Source of the DNA: Novosphingobium sp. Chol11
GTDB taxonomy: Bacteria; Pseudomonadota; Alphaproteobacteria; Sphingomonadales; Sphingomonadaceae
DNA length: 64,000 nucleotides
Direction: 5' to 3'
Assembly (NCBI GenBank): GCA_945906105.1
Contig: CAMDQO010000006.1
Span: 1-64,000 of the forward strand
The translations under genes were made by a program, and so were the position numbers. The notes beneath the pieces are model-generated. The model saw only the letters and a list, made by a program, of their open reading frames with translations. It was not told the origin of the DNA and did no database searches. Below, one piece after another: positions 42,247-52,203 of this stretch (positions within the stretch are counted from its first letter, which is position 1; every line of letters starts with the position of its first letter).

Positions 42247-43281
42247 TCAGCCCCGCACCAGACCCAGCGCTGCATAAGCCGCCTCAAGCGTTGGTGCGCC
42301 GAGACTGCGGGCCTTTGCAGCGCCCTTGCGCAAGATCGCATCAAGCGCCGCTTGATCCTGTCGTAGTTCGATAAAGCGCGTGTTGATCGGCGCGAGCTTT
42401 TCGACCAGCAGTTCGCCCAGCGCTGGTTTGAACCGGCCAAACCCATCGCCGCCAAACTCACTCAGTACTGCCGCAACGCTCGTCCCCGCCATCGCCGCAT
42501 AGATGCCGACAAGGCTGGCTGCCTCGGGACGACCTTCCAGCCCCTTGGCATCGCTGGGCAAGACGTCAGCGTCGGACTTGGCCTTCTTGATCTTGGCCAT
42601 GATCGTATCGGCATCGTCAGTCAGGTTGATGCGGCTCATGTCCGATGGATCGGACTTGCTCATCTTGGCCGAGCCATCGCGCAGGCTCATGATGCGGGCG
42701 GCTTCGGGCGGGATGATCGGTTCGGGCAGGGTGAAGACCGGTTGCAGTTCTCCATTCTCGTTTTTTGGTGCAAAGTCGTTGTTGAACTTTTGCGCGATGT
42801 CGCGGGCGAGTTCGAGATGCTGCTTTTGGTCCTCGCCCACCGGCACGTGCGTCGCCTGATAAAGCAGCACATCGGCGGCTTGAAGCACCGGGTAAGTGTA
42901 AAGCGCGATGGAGGCACCCTCGCGGTTCTTGCCTGACTTGTCCTTGAACTGCGTCATGCGGTTCAGCCAGCCCATCCGTGCGGTGCCGGTCAGCAGCCAT
43001 TGCAGCTCGGCATGGGCGGGAACCTGCGCCTGATTGAACAGCACTGACTTGTCAGGATCAATCCCGCAGGCGACCAGCGCGGCGACCATTTCACGTGTGC
43101 TGGCGGCCAGATCAGCGGGGACATGCGGCATCGAAATGGCGTGGAGATCGGCGAGGAAATAGAGGCAATCCCCGCCATTTGCCGTGACATCCTCCTGCAT
43201 CTTCACCCAATTGCGGATCGCCCCCAGGTAATTGCCGAGGTGAAGATTGCCGGTCGGCTGGATGCCGGAAACTACGCGCAT
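42247..43281 (-). CDS. trpS: Tryptophanyl-tRNA synthetase
   Basis: 344 residues. Class I synthetase with HIGH-type [13 protein letters not shown] and KMSKS ([10 protein letters not shown]), plus the [13 protein letters not shown] segment of TrpS. Follows murJ by 14 bp on the same strand. Confidence 0.96.
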   Translation of the reverse strand: MRVVSGIQPTGNLHLGNYLGAIRNWVKMQEDVTANGGDCLYFLADLHAISMPHVPADLAASTREMVAALVACGIDPDKSVLFNQAQVPAHAELQWLLTGTARMGWLNRMTQFKDKSGKNREGASIALYTYPVLQAADVLLYQATHVPVGEDQKQHLELARDIAQKFNNDFAPKNENGELQPVFTLPEPIIPPEAARIMSLRDGSAKMSKSDPSDMSRINLTDDADTIMAKIKKAKSDADVLPSDAKGLEGRPEAASLVGIYAAMAGTSVAAVLSEFGGDGFGRFKPALGELLVEKLAPINTRFIELRQDQAALDAILRKGAAKARSLGAPTLEAAYAALGLVRG

Positions 43282-43295
43282 GATGTGGTCCGTGG

Positions 43296-44864
43296 TCAGG
43301 AGGCGCGCTTGCGCCGGAGGAATTTAATGTCGTCGCGGGTAAAGGCACCCAGAACGAATGTCGCGATTACATAGACCAGGCAGCCCGCTGTCACCAACAG
43401 GCTAAGCGCGCCGATCCGTTCGTACCAGCTGCCGAGAACATATGGAGCAAGGCGGTCTTGCGCGGTCCACAGAACCCCGCCCATGGCGAGGGCCGCCAGC
43501 GCCAGCCGCCAGGCGCGGCGTTTCAGCCTTGCATCAGCGACAAAATGCCCGCGTTTGCGCAGCATCCAATAGAGCAGCGCGACATTGATGGTGGAAGCAA
43601 TCGCGGTGGCCAGAGGCGGTCCCATGTGTTGCAGAGGCACGATCAGCGCGAGGTTGAGCGCGAGGTTCACCAGCATCGAGATCACGGCAAAGCGCACCGG
43701 GGTGCGGGTGTCCTGCCGCGCATAGAAACCGGGGGTCAGCACCTTGATGAGCACATAACTCGGCAGACCAACCGAGAAGGCGGCGAGCGCCTGCGCGGTG
43801 AAGTGGACATCCTCTGCCGTGAACCGGCCATAGCCGAACAGGCCCGCCGCAATCGGTTCGCCGCAGATCACCAGCGCCACCGTGGCGGGAAGGCTGAGCA
43901 GCAGCGCCAGTTCCATGCCGCGGTTCTGCGTCTCCATCGCCGCCGCCGCGTCACCGTTGCCCAGCTGACGCGAGATCATCGGCAGCAGCACGGTGCCAAG
44001 GCCGATGCCGATCAGGCCCAGTGGGAGCTGGTTCAGCCGATCAGCCATGTAGATATAGGTGACACTGCCATGCGCCAGCATCGAGGCGGCGAGCGCGGTT
44101 GAAATCACCAGATTGATCTGCACTGCACCGGCCCCTGCGGCAGCGGGCAAGATCAGCTTGAGCAAGCGCTTGACCTCTGGATTGAGGCGCGGGCGGCGCA
44201 GTTTCAAGCTCACCCCGTTGCGCTTGGCGGCCCAGGCCAGCCAGAAGAACTGCAGCAAGCCCGCAATGGCCACTGCGATTGACTGATAACGTGCGGTTGT
44301 CAGCGGATCGGCATCGTGGAACAGCAGCAGCGCGGCAATCAGAGTCAGGTTAAGCAGGATCGGCGCGGCAGCGTTGACCCAGAACTTGTGCAACGAATTA
44401 AGAATGCCGCCCAGCAGCGAGACCAGACTGATGAACAGCAGATAGGGGATCTGGAAGCGGGCCAGTTCCACAGCGAAGGCGAACTGAGACGAGGTAACGC
44501 CATTGAACTTGCCCGAAAGCGCGAATGTGACCGGCCAGGCGAAGATTTCGAGCAGCACCGTCATCACCAGCAGGACGGGTAGCAGCACGGCCAGTGCCTG
44601 TTCGGCAAAAGCGATGCCTGCTGGAAGTCCGGGCCCATCCTTATCTCCAACTTTCTGGTTGAACATCGGGATGAAGGCCGAGGAAAAGGCCCCTTCGGCA
44701 AACAGCGCGCGGAACATATTGGGCAGGCGGAAGGCGACGAGGAAGGCGTCAGAGGCAAAACCTGCGCCGACGAAGCGCGCGAACAGGCTATCGCGCACCA
44801 GCCCCAGCACCCGGCTGACGAGCGTCAGTCCGCCGACCGTGCCAAGGGCGCGGGTCAAGTTCAT
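43296..44864 (-). CDS. murJ: Lipid II flippase MurJ
   Basis: 522 residues with 13-14 membrane segments. Starts [49 protein letters not shown] is the MurJ/MviN signature. ATG 44864 is preferred; the longer frame upstream is unrelated. It flips the peptidoglycan precursor to the periplasmic face. Confidence 0.95.
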   Translation of the reverse strand: MNLTRALGTVGGLTLVSRVLGLVRDSLFARFVGAGFASDAFLVAFRLPNMFRALFAEGAFSSAFIPMFNQKVGDKDGPGLPAGIAFAEQALAVLLPVLLVMTVLLEIFAWPVTFALSGKFNGVTSSQFAFAVELARFQIPYLLFISLVSLLGGILNSLHKFWVNAAAPILLNLTLIAALLLFHDADPLTTARYQSIAVAIAGLLQFFWLAWAAKRNGVSLKLRRPRLNPEVKRLLKLILPAAAGAGAVQINLVISTALAASMLAHGSVTYIYMADRLNQLPLGLIGIGLGTVLLPMISRQLGNGDAAAAMETQNRGMELALLLSLPATVALVICGEPIAAGLFGYGRFTAEDVHFTAQALAAFSVGLPSYVLIKVLTPGFYARQDTRTPVRFAVISMLVNLALNLALIVPLQHMGPPLATAIASTINVALLYWMLRKRGHFVADARLKRRAWRLALAALAMGGVLWTAQDRLAPYVLGSWYERIGALSLLVTAGCLVYVIATFVLGAFTRDDIKFLRRKRAS

Positions 44865-44901
44865 CGCCCTGCCGCCACCCGGTCCAGAAGCAGAATCGCG
44901 A

Positions 44902-45432
44902 TCAGGCGTTACCTGCCGGTTCGCCTTCAGCCATCTGCTGAGATTGGGAGAGCTGCTGCATATACAGGCCGTTGAAATCAATCGGCTCAAGCATAACAGG
45001 CGGATAACCGGCATCGCGCACGGCATCGGCAATCACCCGGCGGGCGAAGGGAAACAGGATGCGCGGCGCTTCGGCATAAGTGAAGGCGTGCATCTGCTCG
45101 GGCTCAAGCCCGCGCATGCCGATCAGGCCGCAATAGGCCAGTTCAACGATAAAGGCGGTGCCCGCTTCACACTTGGAGGTGAGCGAAACCTTCAGCTCAA
45201 CTTCCGTAACTTCGCCGTCGATGGGGGTTGCGGTGATGTTGAACTGCACGTCAAGCTGCGGCGCATCCGCCCACTGATAGGCGAGCGGCGCATTGGGGTT
45301 CTCGACCGAGAGATCCTTGACATATTGCGAGATGATCCCGGCCGCTGGCCCCGTATCTTCACCATTGGGCAAGCTGTTCGAGCTTGGACCATCGAGATCG
45401 AGATCGGTAATTACGTTGCCATCTTCGGCCAT
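44902..45432 (-). CDS. secB: Protein-export chaperone SecB
   Basis: 176 residues. ISQYVKDLSVENPNAP, the conserved YAGLI-equivalent AYCGLIGM and LFPFARRVIADAVRDAGYPP are family hallmarks. A homotetramer that holds precursors unfolded and delivers them to SecA. The C-terminus is acidic/Gln-rich. It is divergent from the Tim44-like gene, a conserved alphaproteobacterial arrangement. Confidence 0.95.
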   Translation of the reverse strand: MAEDGNVITDLDLDGPSSNSLPNGEDTGPAAGIISQYVKDLSVENPNAPLAYQWADAPQLDVQFNITATPIDGEVTEVELKVSLTSKCEAGTAFIVELAYCGLIGMRGLEPEQMHAFTYAEAPRILFPFARRVIADAVRDAGYPPVMLEPIDFNGLYMQQLSQSQQMAEGEPAGNA

Positions 45433-45690
45433 GGGATTCGCTTTCTGCTAAAATGAGCTTACTTGGCCGCGCGACTAGCGCGCTGGTGGGGCTGGCGCAA
45501 GTTTCGGGTGATGCCAAGGCTGATGGCAAATCCGCTGCGTGGCGCATCAGCATCGCTTCCCGGCATCGCTTCATCGTGAAAAAATGTTGCTATACCAGCA
45601 CTCACGCGTTGTTCATTTGTCAATCTTACCTATCTGATGCACTATAGCTCCAAGTCGCGCCATTTCGCGGCGCAAAGGAAAGTTAAGGAC
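45433..45690. other. Divergent intergenic region between secB and the Tim44-like gene
   Basis: 258 bp. The half next to the Tim44-like gene (45580-45660) is AT-richer and should hold its promoter. A 64-codon frame at 45453-45647 is present but has no ribosome site and an unlikely composition, so it is not called. Confidence 0.4.
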
Positions 45691-46365
45691 GTGACCGTCG
45701 AAATCGTCATTCTGGCCCTGATCGCAGCCTTTCTGGGCCTGCGTCTCTATTCCGTTCTCGGTCGCCGGGCCGAGCATGAGGAAGAGGTGATACAGGGCCG
45801 TTTTGATGCCGGTGCAGAAGGTAAATCTGCTGTGCCGCCACGCGCTGCTGTGCCGCAGCCGGGTGATCGCAGCCTTAACCCACCGCAGCAGCGCGAACTC
45901 CCCGGAACCCTGCCAGTAGCAGAGCGTGCGCTGCGTGAAATTGCTGCCGCTGACCGTCGTTTTGAAATCATGAGCTTCCTTGCTGGCGCGCAGGGTGCCT
46001 ATAGCATGGTGCTGGAAGCCTTCTGGCGCGGTGACAAGGAAGAGCTGGCCCAGCTGTGCGACAGCGATGTCTATGAAGGCTTTGCCGCTGCCATCGACGC
46101 GCGCAAACTGGCCGGTGAAACCCTTGAAAACCGGCTGGTGCGCATCGAAGACGCGATCATCACATCGGCCAGCTTCGATGCACCTATGGCCCGGGTTACC
46201 GTCCGTTTCACCGCCGATATTGCCGCCGTTACCCGCGATGCCAAGGGCGCAATGATTGCCGGTTCGCTGACCGATGCTGTCGAAGCCACCGATCTGTGGA
46301 CTTTCAGCCGCAATGCCCGCTCCGATGCGCCGGACTGGCTGCTCGACGAGACTGACGAGGTCTGA
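45691..46365 (+). CDS. Tim44/TimA-family membrane-anchored protein
   Basis: 224 residues from GTG 45691. N-terminal anchor TVEIVILALIAAFLGLRLYS, a charged linker (about 25-85), then the Tim44-like domain (GAYSMVLEAFWRGDKEELAQ, VRIEDAIITSASFDAPMARV, DLWTFSRNA). It is the bacterial relative of the mitochondrial import motor subunit Tim44, at the inner membrane; the bacterial role is poorly known. Followed by mltA after 8 bp. Confidence 0.88.
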   Translation: MTVEIVILALIAAFLGLRLYSVLGRRAEHEEEVIQGRFDAGAEGKSAVPPRAAVPQPGDRSLNPPQQRELPGTLPVAERALREIAAADRRFEIMSFLAGAQGAYSMVLEAFWRGDKEELAQLCDSDVYEGFAAAIDARKLAGETLENRLVRIEDAIITSASFDAPMARVTVRFTADIAAVTRDAKGAMIAGSLTDAVEATDLWTFSRNARSDAPDWLLDETDEV

Positions 46366-46373
46366 GCCGCGTG

Positions 46374-47588
46374 ATGCTGTGGCATGGCCGGTCTATTGCC
46401 ACGCTGATAACGGCAGCTTCGCTGGCCTCCTGCACCCTGATCCCCGAAGCGCACCCGCCCGGTGGCGTTCCAGCGCCGGTGCCCAGCGCCACGCCCACAC
46501 CGGTTCCACCGCCGCCCAGCGCGCTCTTGCTCGGTGTTCGCGCGGGGCCAGCGATTGAATCGCTACCGCTTGGCAATGGCCGCGCCAGTGCTGCGCTGCG
46601 GTCCTATATTGAAAGCTGCCCCAAGCTGACGGCGCGCAATGATGCCAGCGGGCTGACCCGCGCTTATGATTGGGCGGATTCGTGCAGGGCCGCGTCATCA
46701 TGGCCCGCGCTCGATGCCCCGGCATTTTTCACGCACTATTTTGAATCGGTACAGGTGGGTGAGGGCAGGACTTTCATCACCGGCTATTATGAGCCTGAGA
46801 TTGCGGGAACCCGCACAGTACAAACGGGCTTTGGCGTGCCGGTCTATAGCTTGCCAGCAGATATCACGCGCGGCTGGCCTGACGAGATTCCGCCCGAGCA
46901 GCGCACCGGCACACCGCCGCTTGGCCGCATTGATGAGAGCGGCAAATTTGTCCGCTACCATGATCGCGCTGTGATCGAAGATGGGGCGCTGGCCAATAAG
47001 GGCCTGGAAATCGGTTATGCCGCCGATCCGATCGAGTTCTTCTTCCTCCAGATTCAAGGCTCTGGCCGCTTGATTGCCCCAGATGGCACGGTGATGCGCA
47101 TCGGCTATGCCGGGACCAATGGCCGCGAATATGTTGGCATCGGATCGCTGATGCGCCAGCGCGGGCTGGTTGGCGGGGCGGGGCAATATCCCACCTCGAT
47201 GCAGGGGCTGATGGCCTGGCTGCGTGAGAATCCCGAAGCGGGCAAGGCGATCATGCGCGAAAACCTGAGCTGGGTGTTCTTTCGTGAACTGACCGGCGAT
47301 GGCCCGCTTGGTGCGCTGGGTGTGCCGGTACGCGGCCAGTCGAGTGTCGCGACCGATCCCAATTATACACCGCTTGGCGCGCCCGTCTGGCTGGGGGTGG
47401 ACCGGCCCGAAGCCAATGGACTGTGGATTGCGCAGGATACCGGCGGCGCGATCAAGGGTGCCAATCGCTTTGATACGTTCTGGGGCGCCGGCCCTTCGGC
47501 CCGCACTATCGCTGGCGGCATGACCGCGCGCGGGAATGCCCTGTTGTTCCTGCCCAAAGGAACACTCGCCCGGCTGAACGAAAAGTAA
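46374..47588 (+). CDS. mltA: Membrane-bound lytic murein transglycosylase A
   Basis: 404 residues from ATG 46374 (GTG 46371 adds one residue). Lipobox SLASC near residue 20, Pro-rich spacer, then the MltA domain (FITGYYEPEIAGTR, FFLQIQGSGRL) and the C-terminal 3D domain (AQDTGGAIKGANRFDTFWGAG with the catalytic Asp). It cleaves peptidoglycan glycan strands at the outer membrane. Stop and next start overlap (TAATG). Confidence 0.94.
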   Translation: MLWHGRSIATLITAASLASCTLIPEAHPPGGVPAPVPSATPTPVPPPPSALLLGVRAGPAIESLPLGNGRASAALRSYIESCPKLTARNDASGLTRAYDWADSCRAASSWPALDAPAFFTHYFESVQVGEGRTFITGYYEPEIAGTRTVQTGFGVPVYSLPADITRGWPDEIPPEQRTGTPPLGRIDESGKFVRYHDRAVIEDGALANKGLEIGYAADPIEFFFLQIQGSGRLIAPDGTVMRIGYAGTNGREYVGIGSLMRQRGLVGGAGQYPTSMQGLMAWLRENPEAGKAIMRENLSWVFFRELTGDGPLGALGVPVRGQSSVATDPNYTPLGAPVWLGVDRPEANGLWIAQDTGGAIKGANRFDTFWGAGPSARTIAGGMTARGNALLFLPKGTLARLNEK

Positions 47589-48160
47589 TGCGCAGTCCGC
47601 GGGGTCTCAGCCCCGAGGAAGCCGCCCTTTGGGCGCGTCTGGCTGCGACGGTGAGGCCGATGCGGGGGCGAATGCGTGCCGATGTGGCCGTTGTAAAACC
47701 GCAGCTGGCGGAGCTTCCTGTGAAGCCTGCGGTCATCCGTAATATAAAGGGCCGGATACCGGCACCGCCTCCACAGCCGAATGTTGTTGCTGTGTCCTCG
47801 CGCCCGCTTGATCGGCATGGTCTCGATTCCACCTGGGACCGCCGCCTTGCCCACGGCCTTGTTGCGCCCGATTTCACGCTCGATCTTCACGGCCATTCGC
47901 TGGATGCTGCCTGGTCACGGCTGGACTATGGTCTGACACTGGCCAATGCGCAGGGTGCGCGCGTGGTGCTGGTGATCACCGGTCGCCCGCGCCCGGTCGA
48001 AGCGGCGGATCGCGGGGTCAAGCGCGGAGCGATACGTGCCAAGCTGCTTGATTGGCTGGCCTCAGGCAGCCACGCCAGCAAGATTGCTGCGGTGCGCGCT
48101 GCCCATCCCCGGCATGGCGGGGCGGGCGCGGTTTATGTGGTGCTCAGGCGGGTGCGGTAA
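47588..48160 (+). CDS. Smr-domain endonuclease-like protein
   Basis: 190 residues. The C-terminal half is a Smr domain: FTLDLHGHSLDAAWSRL, VVLVITGRPR, and the closing HGGAGAVYVVLRR. Smr domains nick DNA or cleave RNA; in alphaproteobacteria this stand-alone form commonly follows mltA. The basic N-terminal half (1-85) looks disordered. Confidence 0.88.
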   Translation: MRSPRGLSPEEAALWARLAATVRPMRGRMRADVAVVKPQLAELPVKPAVIRNIKGRIPAPPPQPNVVAVSSRPLDRHGLDSTWDRRLAHGLVAPDFTLDLHGHSLDAAWSRLDYGLTLANAQGARVVLVITGRPRPVEAADRGVKRGAIRAKLLDWLASGSHASKIAAVRAAHPRHGGAGAVYVVLRRVR

Positions 48161-48162
48161 TT

Positions 48163-48209
48163 CAGCCGCCCAAATCAGCCGCCCACAATTAGCCGCCCAA
48201 ATTAGCCGC
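48163..48209. repeat. Short tandem repeat at the smr/aroC junction
   Basis: About 3.7 units of (C)AGCCGCCCAAATT, 13-15 bp each, lie between the convergent stops. On the minus strand each unit reads GGCGGCTAATT or GGCGGCTGATT, so the aroC stop codon is repeated behind the gene. Confidence 0.75.
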
Positions 48210-49269
48210 ATTGCCCTCGGTGCAGCAGCTTGTGATCGGCCAGTACCAGCGCCATCATCGCTTCCACTACCGGAACGCCGCGAATGCCGACGCAGGGATC
48301 GTGGCGGCCCCGGGTAGCGATTTCAGCGGCCTCGCCGGCGCGATCAATCGTTTCAACCGGGGTGAGGATCGAGGAAGTTGGCTTGAATGCCACCCGCACC
48401 AGCACCGGCTGGCCGGTGGAGATGCCCCCGGCGATACCGCCCGCATGGTTGGCGAGGAACTGCGGTCCTGTGGCACCGGGGCGCATCGGATCGGCATTGT
48501 CCTCACCATGGAGGCGCGCGGCGGCGAAACCATCGCCGATTTCCACGCCCTTCACCGCATTGATGCCCATCATCGCGGCGGCAAGATCGGCATCGAGCTT
48601 GCCATAAAGCGGTGCGCCCCAACCAGCGGGAACGCCAGTAGCTGCGCATTCGACAACCGCACCAACCGAAGATCCCGCCAATCGCGCCTCATCGACGATC
48701 TTTTCCCAGCGCACAGCGGCCTTGGCATCGGGGCAGAAGAACGGGTTGTTGCCGATCTCGTCCGCATCGAAATTACCCGGATCAATCGCATCGCCGCCGA
48801 TTTCGGAAACCCATGCCATGATCGCCACTTCGGGGATAACCAGCCGGGCAACGCCGCCCGCTGCCACTCGCGCGGCGGTTTCACGCGCCGAACTGCGCCC
48901 GCCGCCGCGATAGTCTCGAAAGCCGTATTTGGCATCATAGGCATAGTCGGCATGGCCTGGGCGATAGGCCTTGGCGACCTCGGAATAGTCCTTCGAGCGC
49001 TGGTCGACATTATCGATCATCAGGCTGATTGGTGTGCCGGTAGTCTTGCCCTCGAACACGCCCGACAGGATGCGCACCGCGTCGGGTTCCTGCCGCTGCG
49101 TGGTATATTTCGACTGGCCCGGACGGCGGGCGTCTAGGAAGGGCTGGATCACGCTTTCATCAATGGCGAGCCCCGGCGGGCACCCATCGACAACCGCGCC
49201 CAGCGCTGGCCCATGGCTTTCGCCCCAGGTGGTGAAACGGAAAAGGCGGCCGAAGCTGTTGACGCTCAT
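48202..49269 (-). CDS. aroC: Chorismate synthase
   Basis: 355 residues. All signatures: [38 protein letters not shown] and [17 protein letters not shown]. Needs reduced FMN; makes chorismate from EPSP. The stop lies in the short tandem repeat. Divergent from the monooxygenase gene (58 bp). Confidence 0.96.
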   Translation of the reverse strand: MSVNSFGRLFRFTTWGESHGPALGAVVDGCPPGLAIDESVIQPFLDARRPGQSKYTTQRQEPDAVRILSGVFEGKTTGTPISLMIDNVDQRSKDYSEVAKAYRPGHADYAYDAKYGFRDYRGGGRSSARETAARVAAGGVARLVIPEVAIMAWVSEIGGDAIDPGNFDADEIGNNPFFCPDAKAAVRWEKIVDEARLAGSSVGAVVECAATGVPAGWGAPLYGKLDADLAAAMMGINAVKGVEIGDGFAAARLHGEDNADPMRPGATGPQFLANHAGGIAGGISTGQPVLVRVAFKPTSSILTPVETIDRAGEAAEIATRGRHDPCVGIRGVPVVEAMMALVLADHKLLHRGQCG

Positions 49270-49327
49270 GGTGTGGGCTTTTGCCGAGAAAGTTGGATTT
49301 GTCCACTTTGACGGTTAGGGTGGCGCG

Positions 49328-49627
49328 ATGTACCTCGTCGTCTTCCGCAACCGCAAGCGCGCCGATCTGGATGGTGATGCCTATTCCGCCGCCGCTGATC
49401 GCATGGAGGAACTTGCGCGTGAGCAGCCCGGCTTCCTCTCGTTCAAGAGCTTTTCCGCCGATGATGGTGAAGTGGTGGCGATCTCCGAGTGGGAGAACGA
49501 GGATACGGCGCGCAGCTGGGGCCGCGATGCCGAACACGCCGCTGTGCAGGGCCGGGGCCGGGCGGAATGGTACGCCGAATATGTGCTGCTGGGCGCAGAG
49601 CCATCGCGCATTCACCGCTTTCCTTGA
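49328..49627 (+). CDS. Antibiotic-biosynthesis-monooxygenase (ABM) domain protein
   Basis: 99 residues, a single ferredoxin-like ABM fold (MYLVVFRNRK, ELAREQPGFLSFKSF, AISEWENEDTARSW, YAEYVLL). Small ABM proteins can be cofactor-free oxygenases or haem-related; activity unknown here. The WENE segment after the ISE strand is typical. Confidence 0.85.
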   Translation: MYLVVFRNRKRADLDGDAYSAAADRMEELAREQPGFLSFKSFSADDGEVVAISEWENEDTARSWGRDAEHAAVQGRGRAEWYAEYVLLGAEPSRIHRFP

Positions 49628-49675
49628 CGCGTTGGCTGCTGACAGGCAACGCTGAAGCCAGGGAGTAGGCGCAAG

Positions 49676-50023
49676 ATGACCATCACGTTATACGGTATTC
49701 CAAACTGTGACACGGTGAAGAAAGCGCGCGACTGGCTCGGCGGGCGCGGCCTCTCCTTTGCCTTCCATGATTACAAAAAGGCTGGTGCCGATGCCACGCG
49801 CATTGCCCGCTGGGTGGAGCAGGCGGGCTGGGTAAGGGTGCTCAACCGCGCTGGCACGACCTTCCGGAAATTGCCCGAAGCCGACAAGGCCGGACTGGAT
49901 GCTGCCAAGGCGGTGGCGATCATGGCGGCCAATCCCAGCTGCATCAAACGCCCGATAGTCGAGCATGATGGCGGGCTTCTCGTCGGCTTTAAGCCCGACG
50001 AATGGGAAAAGGCGTTCGCCTGA
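49676..50023 (+). CDS. ArsC/Spx-family thioredoxin-fold protein (YffB-like)
   Basis: 115 residues. Begins ITLYGIPNCDTVKKARDWL with a single catalytic-type Cys11, then FHDYKKAG, FRKLPEAD, and the closing SCIKRPIVEHDGGLLVGFKP. This is the YffB/ArsC-like subgroup, probably a glutathione-dependent reductase rather than a true arsenate reductase. It sits 1 bp before pnuC. Confidence 0.9.
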   Translation: MTITLYGIPNCDTVKKARDWLGGRGLSFAFHDYKKAGADATRIARWVEQAGWVRVLNRAGTTFRKLPEADKAGLDAAKAVAIMAANPSCIKRPIVEHDGGLLVGFKPDEWEKAFA

Positions 50024-50024
50024 A

Positions 50025-50609
50025 ATGAGCTGGGCCGAAGTCGCCGGATCAATTCTCGGCCTGATCAACATCTTGCTGCTGGTGCGCCGCTCGGTGTGGA
50101 ATTTTCCGGTGGCCATGGTGATGGTCTGCCTGATCGGCTTTGTGCTGTTTGGCGCAAAGCTTTATTCGGAAGCCGGGCTGCAAGTCTTCTTCTTCGTGGT
50201 CAACGGCTATGGCTGGTATCTGTGGAGCCGCGCCAAGGAGACTGCGGCTGAGGTTCCCGTAAGCTGGATGGGCTGGCGCGCACGCATGGCATGGATCATC
50301 GGGACGGCGGTTAGCAGTCTCTCGCTCGGCTGGCTGATGCACCGCTTCACCGATGCGGCGCTGCCCTTTGCCGATTCGGCAATTGCCGGTGCCAGCATCA
50401 CCGCGCAGTTCCTGCTGTCGTTCCGCAGAATCGAAAACTGGGTGTTGTGGGTGCTGATCGATGTGGCCTCGGTTGCGCTTTATCTCAGCCGGGGGCTTAA
50501 TCTGTTGGCCGCGCTCTATTTTGCCTTCGGCGTGATTTCGGTGATCGGCCTGCGCGAATGGATGCGGGCAGAGAAGCAGCAGGCTTCGGTGGCACAGGCT
50601 TTCGCATGA
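50025..50609 (+). CDS. pnuC: Nicotinamide riboside transporter PnuC
   Basis: 194 residues, seven hydrophobic segments. SWAEVAGSILGLINILLLVR and SVWNFPVAMVMVCLIG are typical of PnuC, as is RRIENWVLWVLIDVASVALY. The neighbouring kinase indicates nicotinamide riboside rather than thiamine as substrate. ATG 50025 follows the ArsC-like stop directly; its TGA overlaps the kinase ATG. Confidence 0.93.
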   Translation: MSWAEVAGSILGLINILLLVRRSVWNFPVAMVMVCLIGFVLFGAKLYSEAGLQVFFFVVNGYGWYLWSRAKETAAEVPVSWMGWRARMAWIIGTAVSSLSLGWLMHRFTDAALPFADSAIAGASITAQFLLSFRRIENWVLWVLIDVASVALYLSRGLNLLAALYFAFGVISVIGLREWMRAEKQQASVAQAFA

Positions 50610-51121
50610 TCACGATCTGCTTCCACGGCGCAGAAAGTACCGGCAAATCCGTGCTGGCCGAGAAGCTTTCTCGCCATTTCGGCTGTCCATGGGTGCCCGA
50701 ATATGGCCGCACCTATTGCGAGGAGCGCGGGACCGACCTCACCATGGCGGACCTGCTGGCCATTGCCGAGGGACAAGCGGCAGCAACGCACGCTGCTGCA
50801 GCATCCAACCCGGCACTGCTGATCCTCGACACCGATCAGCTGATGACCGCCGCCTGGGCCGAGATGCTGTTCGGCGAGGTGCCCGATCAACTCATGGCTT
50901 ACCCCAAAGCGGACTTTTACCTGCTGTTTGAGCCCGATGTTCCGTGGGTGGATGATGGCACACGCTTTTTCGGAAAGGGGCCGCTGCGCTCACGCTTTGC
51001 AGGACTGGCGAAGGATGTGCTGCTGAGGGCGGGAGTTCCATTTCGCACAGCTTCGGGCAACTGGGCGAAACGCGAACAATATGCGAGCAATGCTATCGAG
51101 GAAGCTCTAGCGCAGGTCTGA
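50606..51121 (+). CDS. Nicotinamide riboside kinase (NadR C-terminal-like)
   Basis: 171 residues consisting only of the P-loop kinase domain: FHGAESTGKSVLAEKLSRHF (Walker A), VPEYGRTYCEE, LLILDTDQLMT, and DGTRFFG. It lacks the nucleotidyltransferase and DNA-binding parts of full-length NadR. Phosphorylates nicotinamide riboside imported by PnuC, trapping it as NMN. Overlap ATGA with pnuC makes a two-gene salvage unit. Confidence 0.88.
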   Translation: MITICFHGAESTGKSVLAEKLSRHFGCPWVPEYGRTYCEERGTDLTMADLLAIAEGQAAATHAAAASNPALLILDTDQLMTAAWAEMLFGEVPDQLMAYPKADFYLLFEPDVPWVDDGTRFFGKGPLRSRFAGLAKDVLLRAGVPFRTASGNWAKREQYASNAIEEALAQV

Positions 51122-51181
51122 CCTTGCGGTTATGTTGGAATTTCATCGTTTCAGGCAATTTGATCAGGCAGGGCCAAAGCA

Positions 51182-51385
51182 ATGGATTTCGTCAAGGCGC
51201 TCATCCCCGGAACATTGCTGACGCTGGTCGTCTGCGGCATTCTGGGCCCGAACCGTTCCAAGGGCGGCTACCTCTATATCTTCCACCAAACAGCCTCGAA
51301 CGACATCAGTTTCTACTGGTCATGGACTTTGTTCATTGCTGCAACAGGCCTCAGCTGGGCGCTGTTTGCGATGACGCCGAAGTAG
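51182..51385 (+). CDS. Small two-helix membrane protein, unknown
   Basis: 67 residues with two hydrophobic segments (ALIPGTLLTLVVCGILG and SWTLFIAATGLSWALF) joined by a Gly/Tyr/Asn-rich loop. No recognisable family. The ribosome site is weak. It ends 3 bp before the convergent ubiG stop. Confidence 0.5.
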   Translation: MDFVKALIPGTLLTLVVCGILGPNRSKGGYLYIFHQTASNDISFYWSWTLFIAATGLSWALFAMTPK

Positions 51386-51388
51386 GCA

Positions 51389-52117
51389 TCAACCCGCAGT
51401 CGTTGCGGTAACAATATAATTGAGCGCCAGATCATCAGACAGGTTCAGACCCTTGACCGGAGACCAGGCGATGCCGCGTGGTTCGCCCATGATCAGGCCC
51501 GCATCACGCAGCAGCTCGCGCAGTTCATCGGGGGTGACGAATTGATCCCAATGGTGCGTACCGCGCGGCACCATGCCCAGCCGTTCCGCTCCTTCAACCA
51601 GTAGCAACCGTGATTGGTGCGTGCGGTTGGGGCAGGACAGCACCATCAGGCCATCAGCAGCCAGCGTCCCAGCAAGTGCGCCCAGGAAAGCAGGCTTGTC
51701 GGCCACATGTTCGATCACTTCCAGCGCGGTGACAAGATTGTAACCTGACAGGCCAAGCGCTCCGATCTCGCCGCAGTGATAGTCGATGGCAAGGCGCGAT
51801 CCGGCGGCGTGCGCCTTCGCTGCCTCGATATTCTCAGCCGCCGCATCGACGCCGGTCACGTCGGCACCCAGTCTGGCCAGCGGTTCGCACAGCAGCCCAG
51901 CGCCGCAGCCAACATCGAGTGCGCGTTTACCCGTCAGCGGCCTGATGCTGCGTGGATCCAATCCGAAATGGGCATCAACAACCTCTCGCAGAAAGCCAAG
52001 GCGCACCGGGCTCAGCCGGTGCAGCATCGCCGATGAGCCCTTGGGGTTCCACCAGTCTGCCGCCATTTTGCCGAAGTGCGCAGCCTCTTCGGGCCTGATC
52101 GTGGTTGCATTGCTCAT
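51389..52117 (-). CDS. ubiG: Bifunctional ubiquinone O-methyltransferase UbiG
   Basis: 242 residues. FGKMAADWWNPKGSSAMLHR near the N-terminus and LDVGCGAGLLCEPLARLGADV (SAM motif I) identify it. Methylates both hydroxyls in ubiquinone synthesis. Third ubi gene of the window. Confidence 0.95.
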   Translation of the reverse strand: MSNATTIRPEEAAHFGKMAADWWNPKGSSAMLHRLSPVRLGFLREVVDAHFGLDPRSIRPLTGKRALDVGCGAGLLCEPLARLGADVTGVDAAAENIEAAKAHAAGSRLAIDYHCGEIGALGLSGYNLVTALEVIEHVADKPAFLGALAGTLAADGLMVLSCPNRTHQSRLLLVEGAERLGMVPRGTHHWDQFVTPDELRELLRDAGLIMGEPRGIAWSPVKGLNLSDDLALNYIVTATTAG

Positions 52118-52203
52118 ACCATCTCCCTAAAGCGCCAGCGCCGTGTGGTCGAGGGCTTGGCTGCGCAACATTCTATCTTTTATAGTGGTGACAGGAGCCG
52201 AAA

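Noticed and set aside
45453..45647. 64-codon frame between secB and the Tim44-like gene
   Set aside because: No ribosome site, odd composition, and it occupies the expected promoter region.
49628..50030. Possible NAD- or thiamine-responsive riboswitch before pnuC
   Set aside because: pnuC starts 1 bp after the preceding gene, leaving no leader; nothing resembling a known aptamer upstream of 49676.
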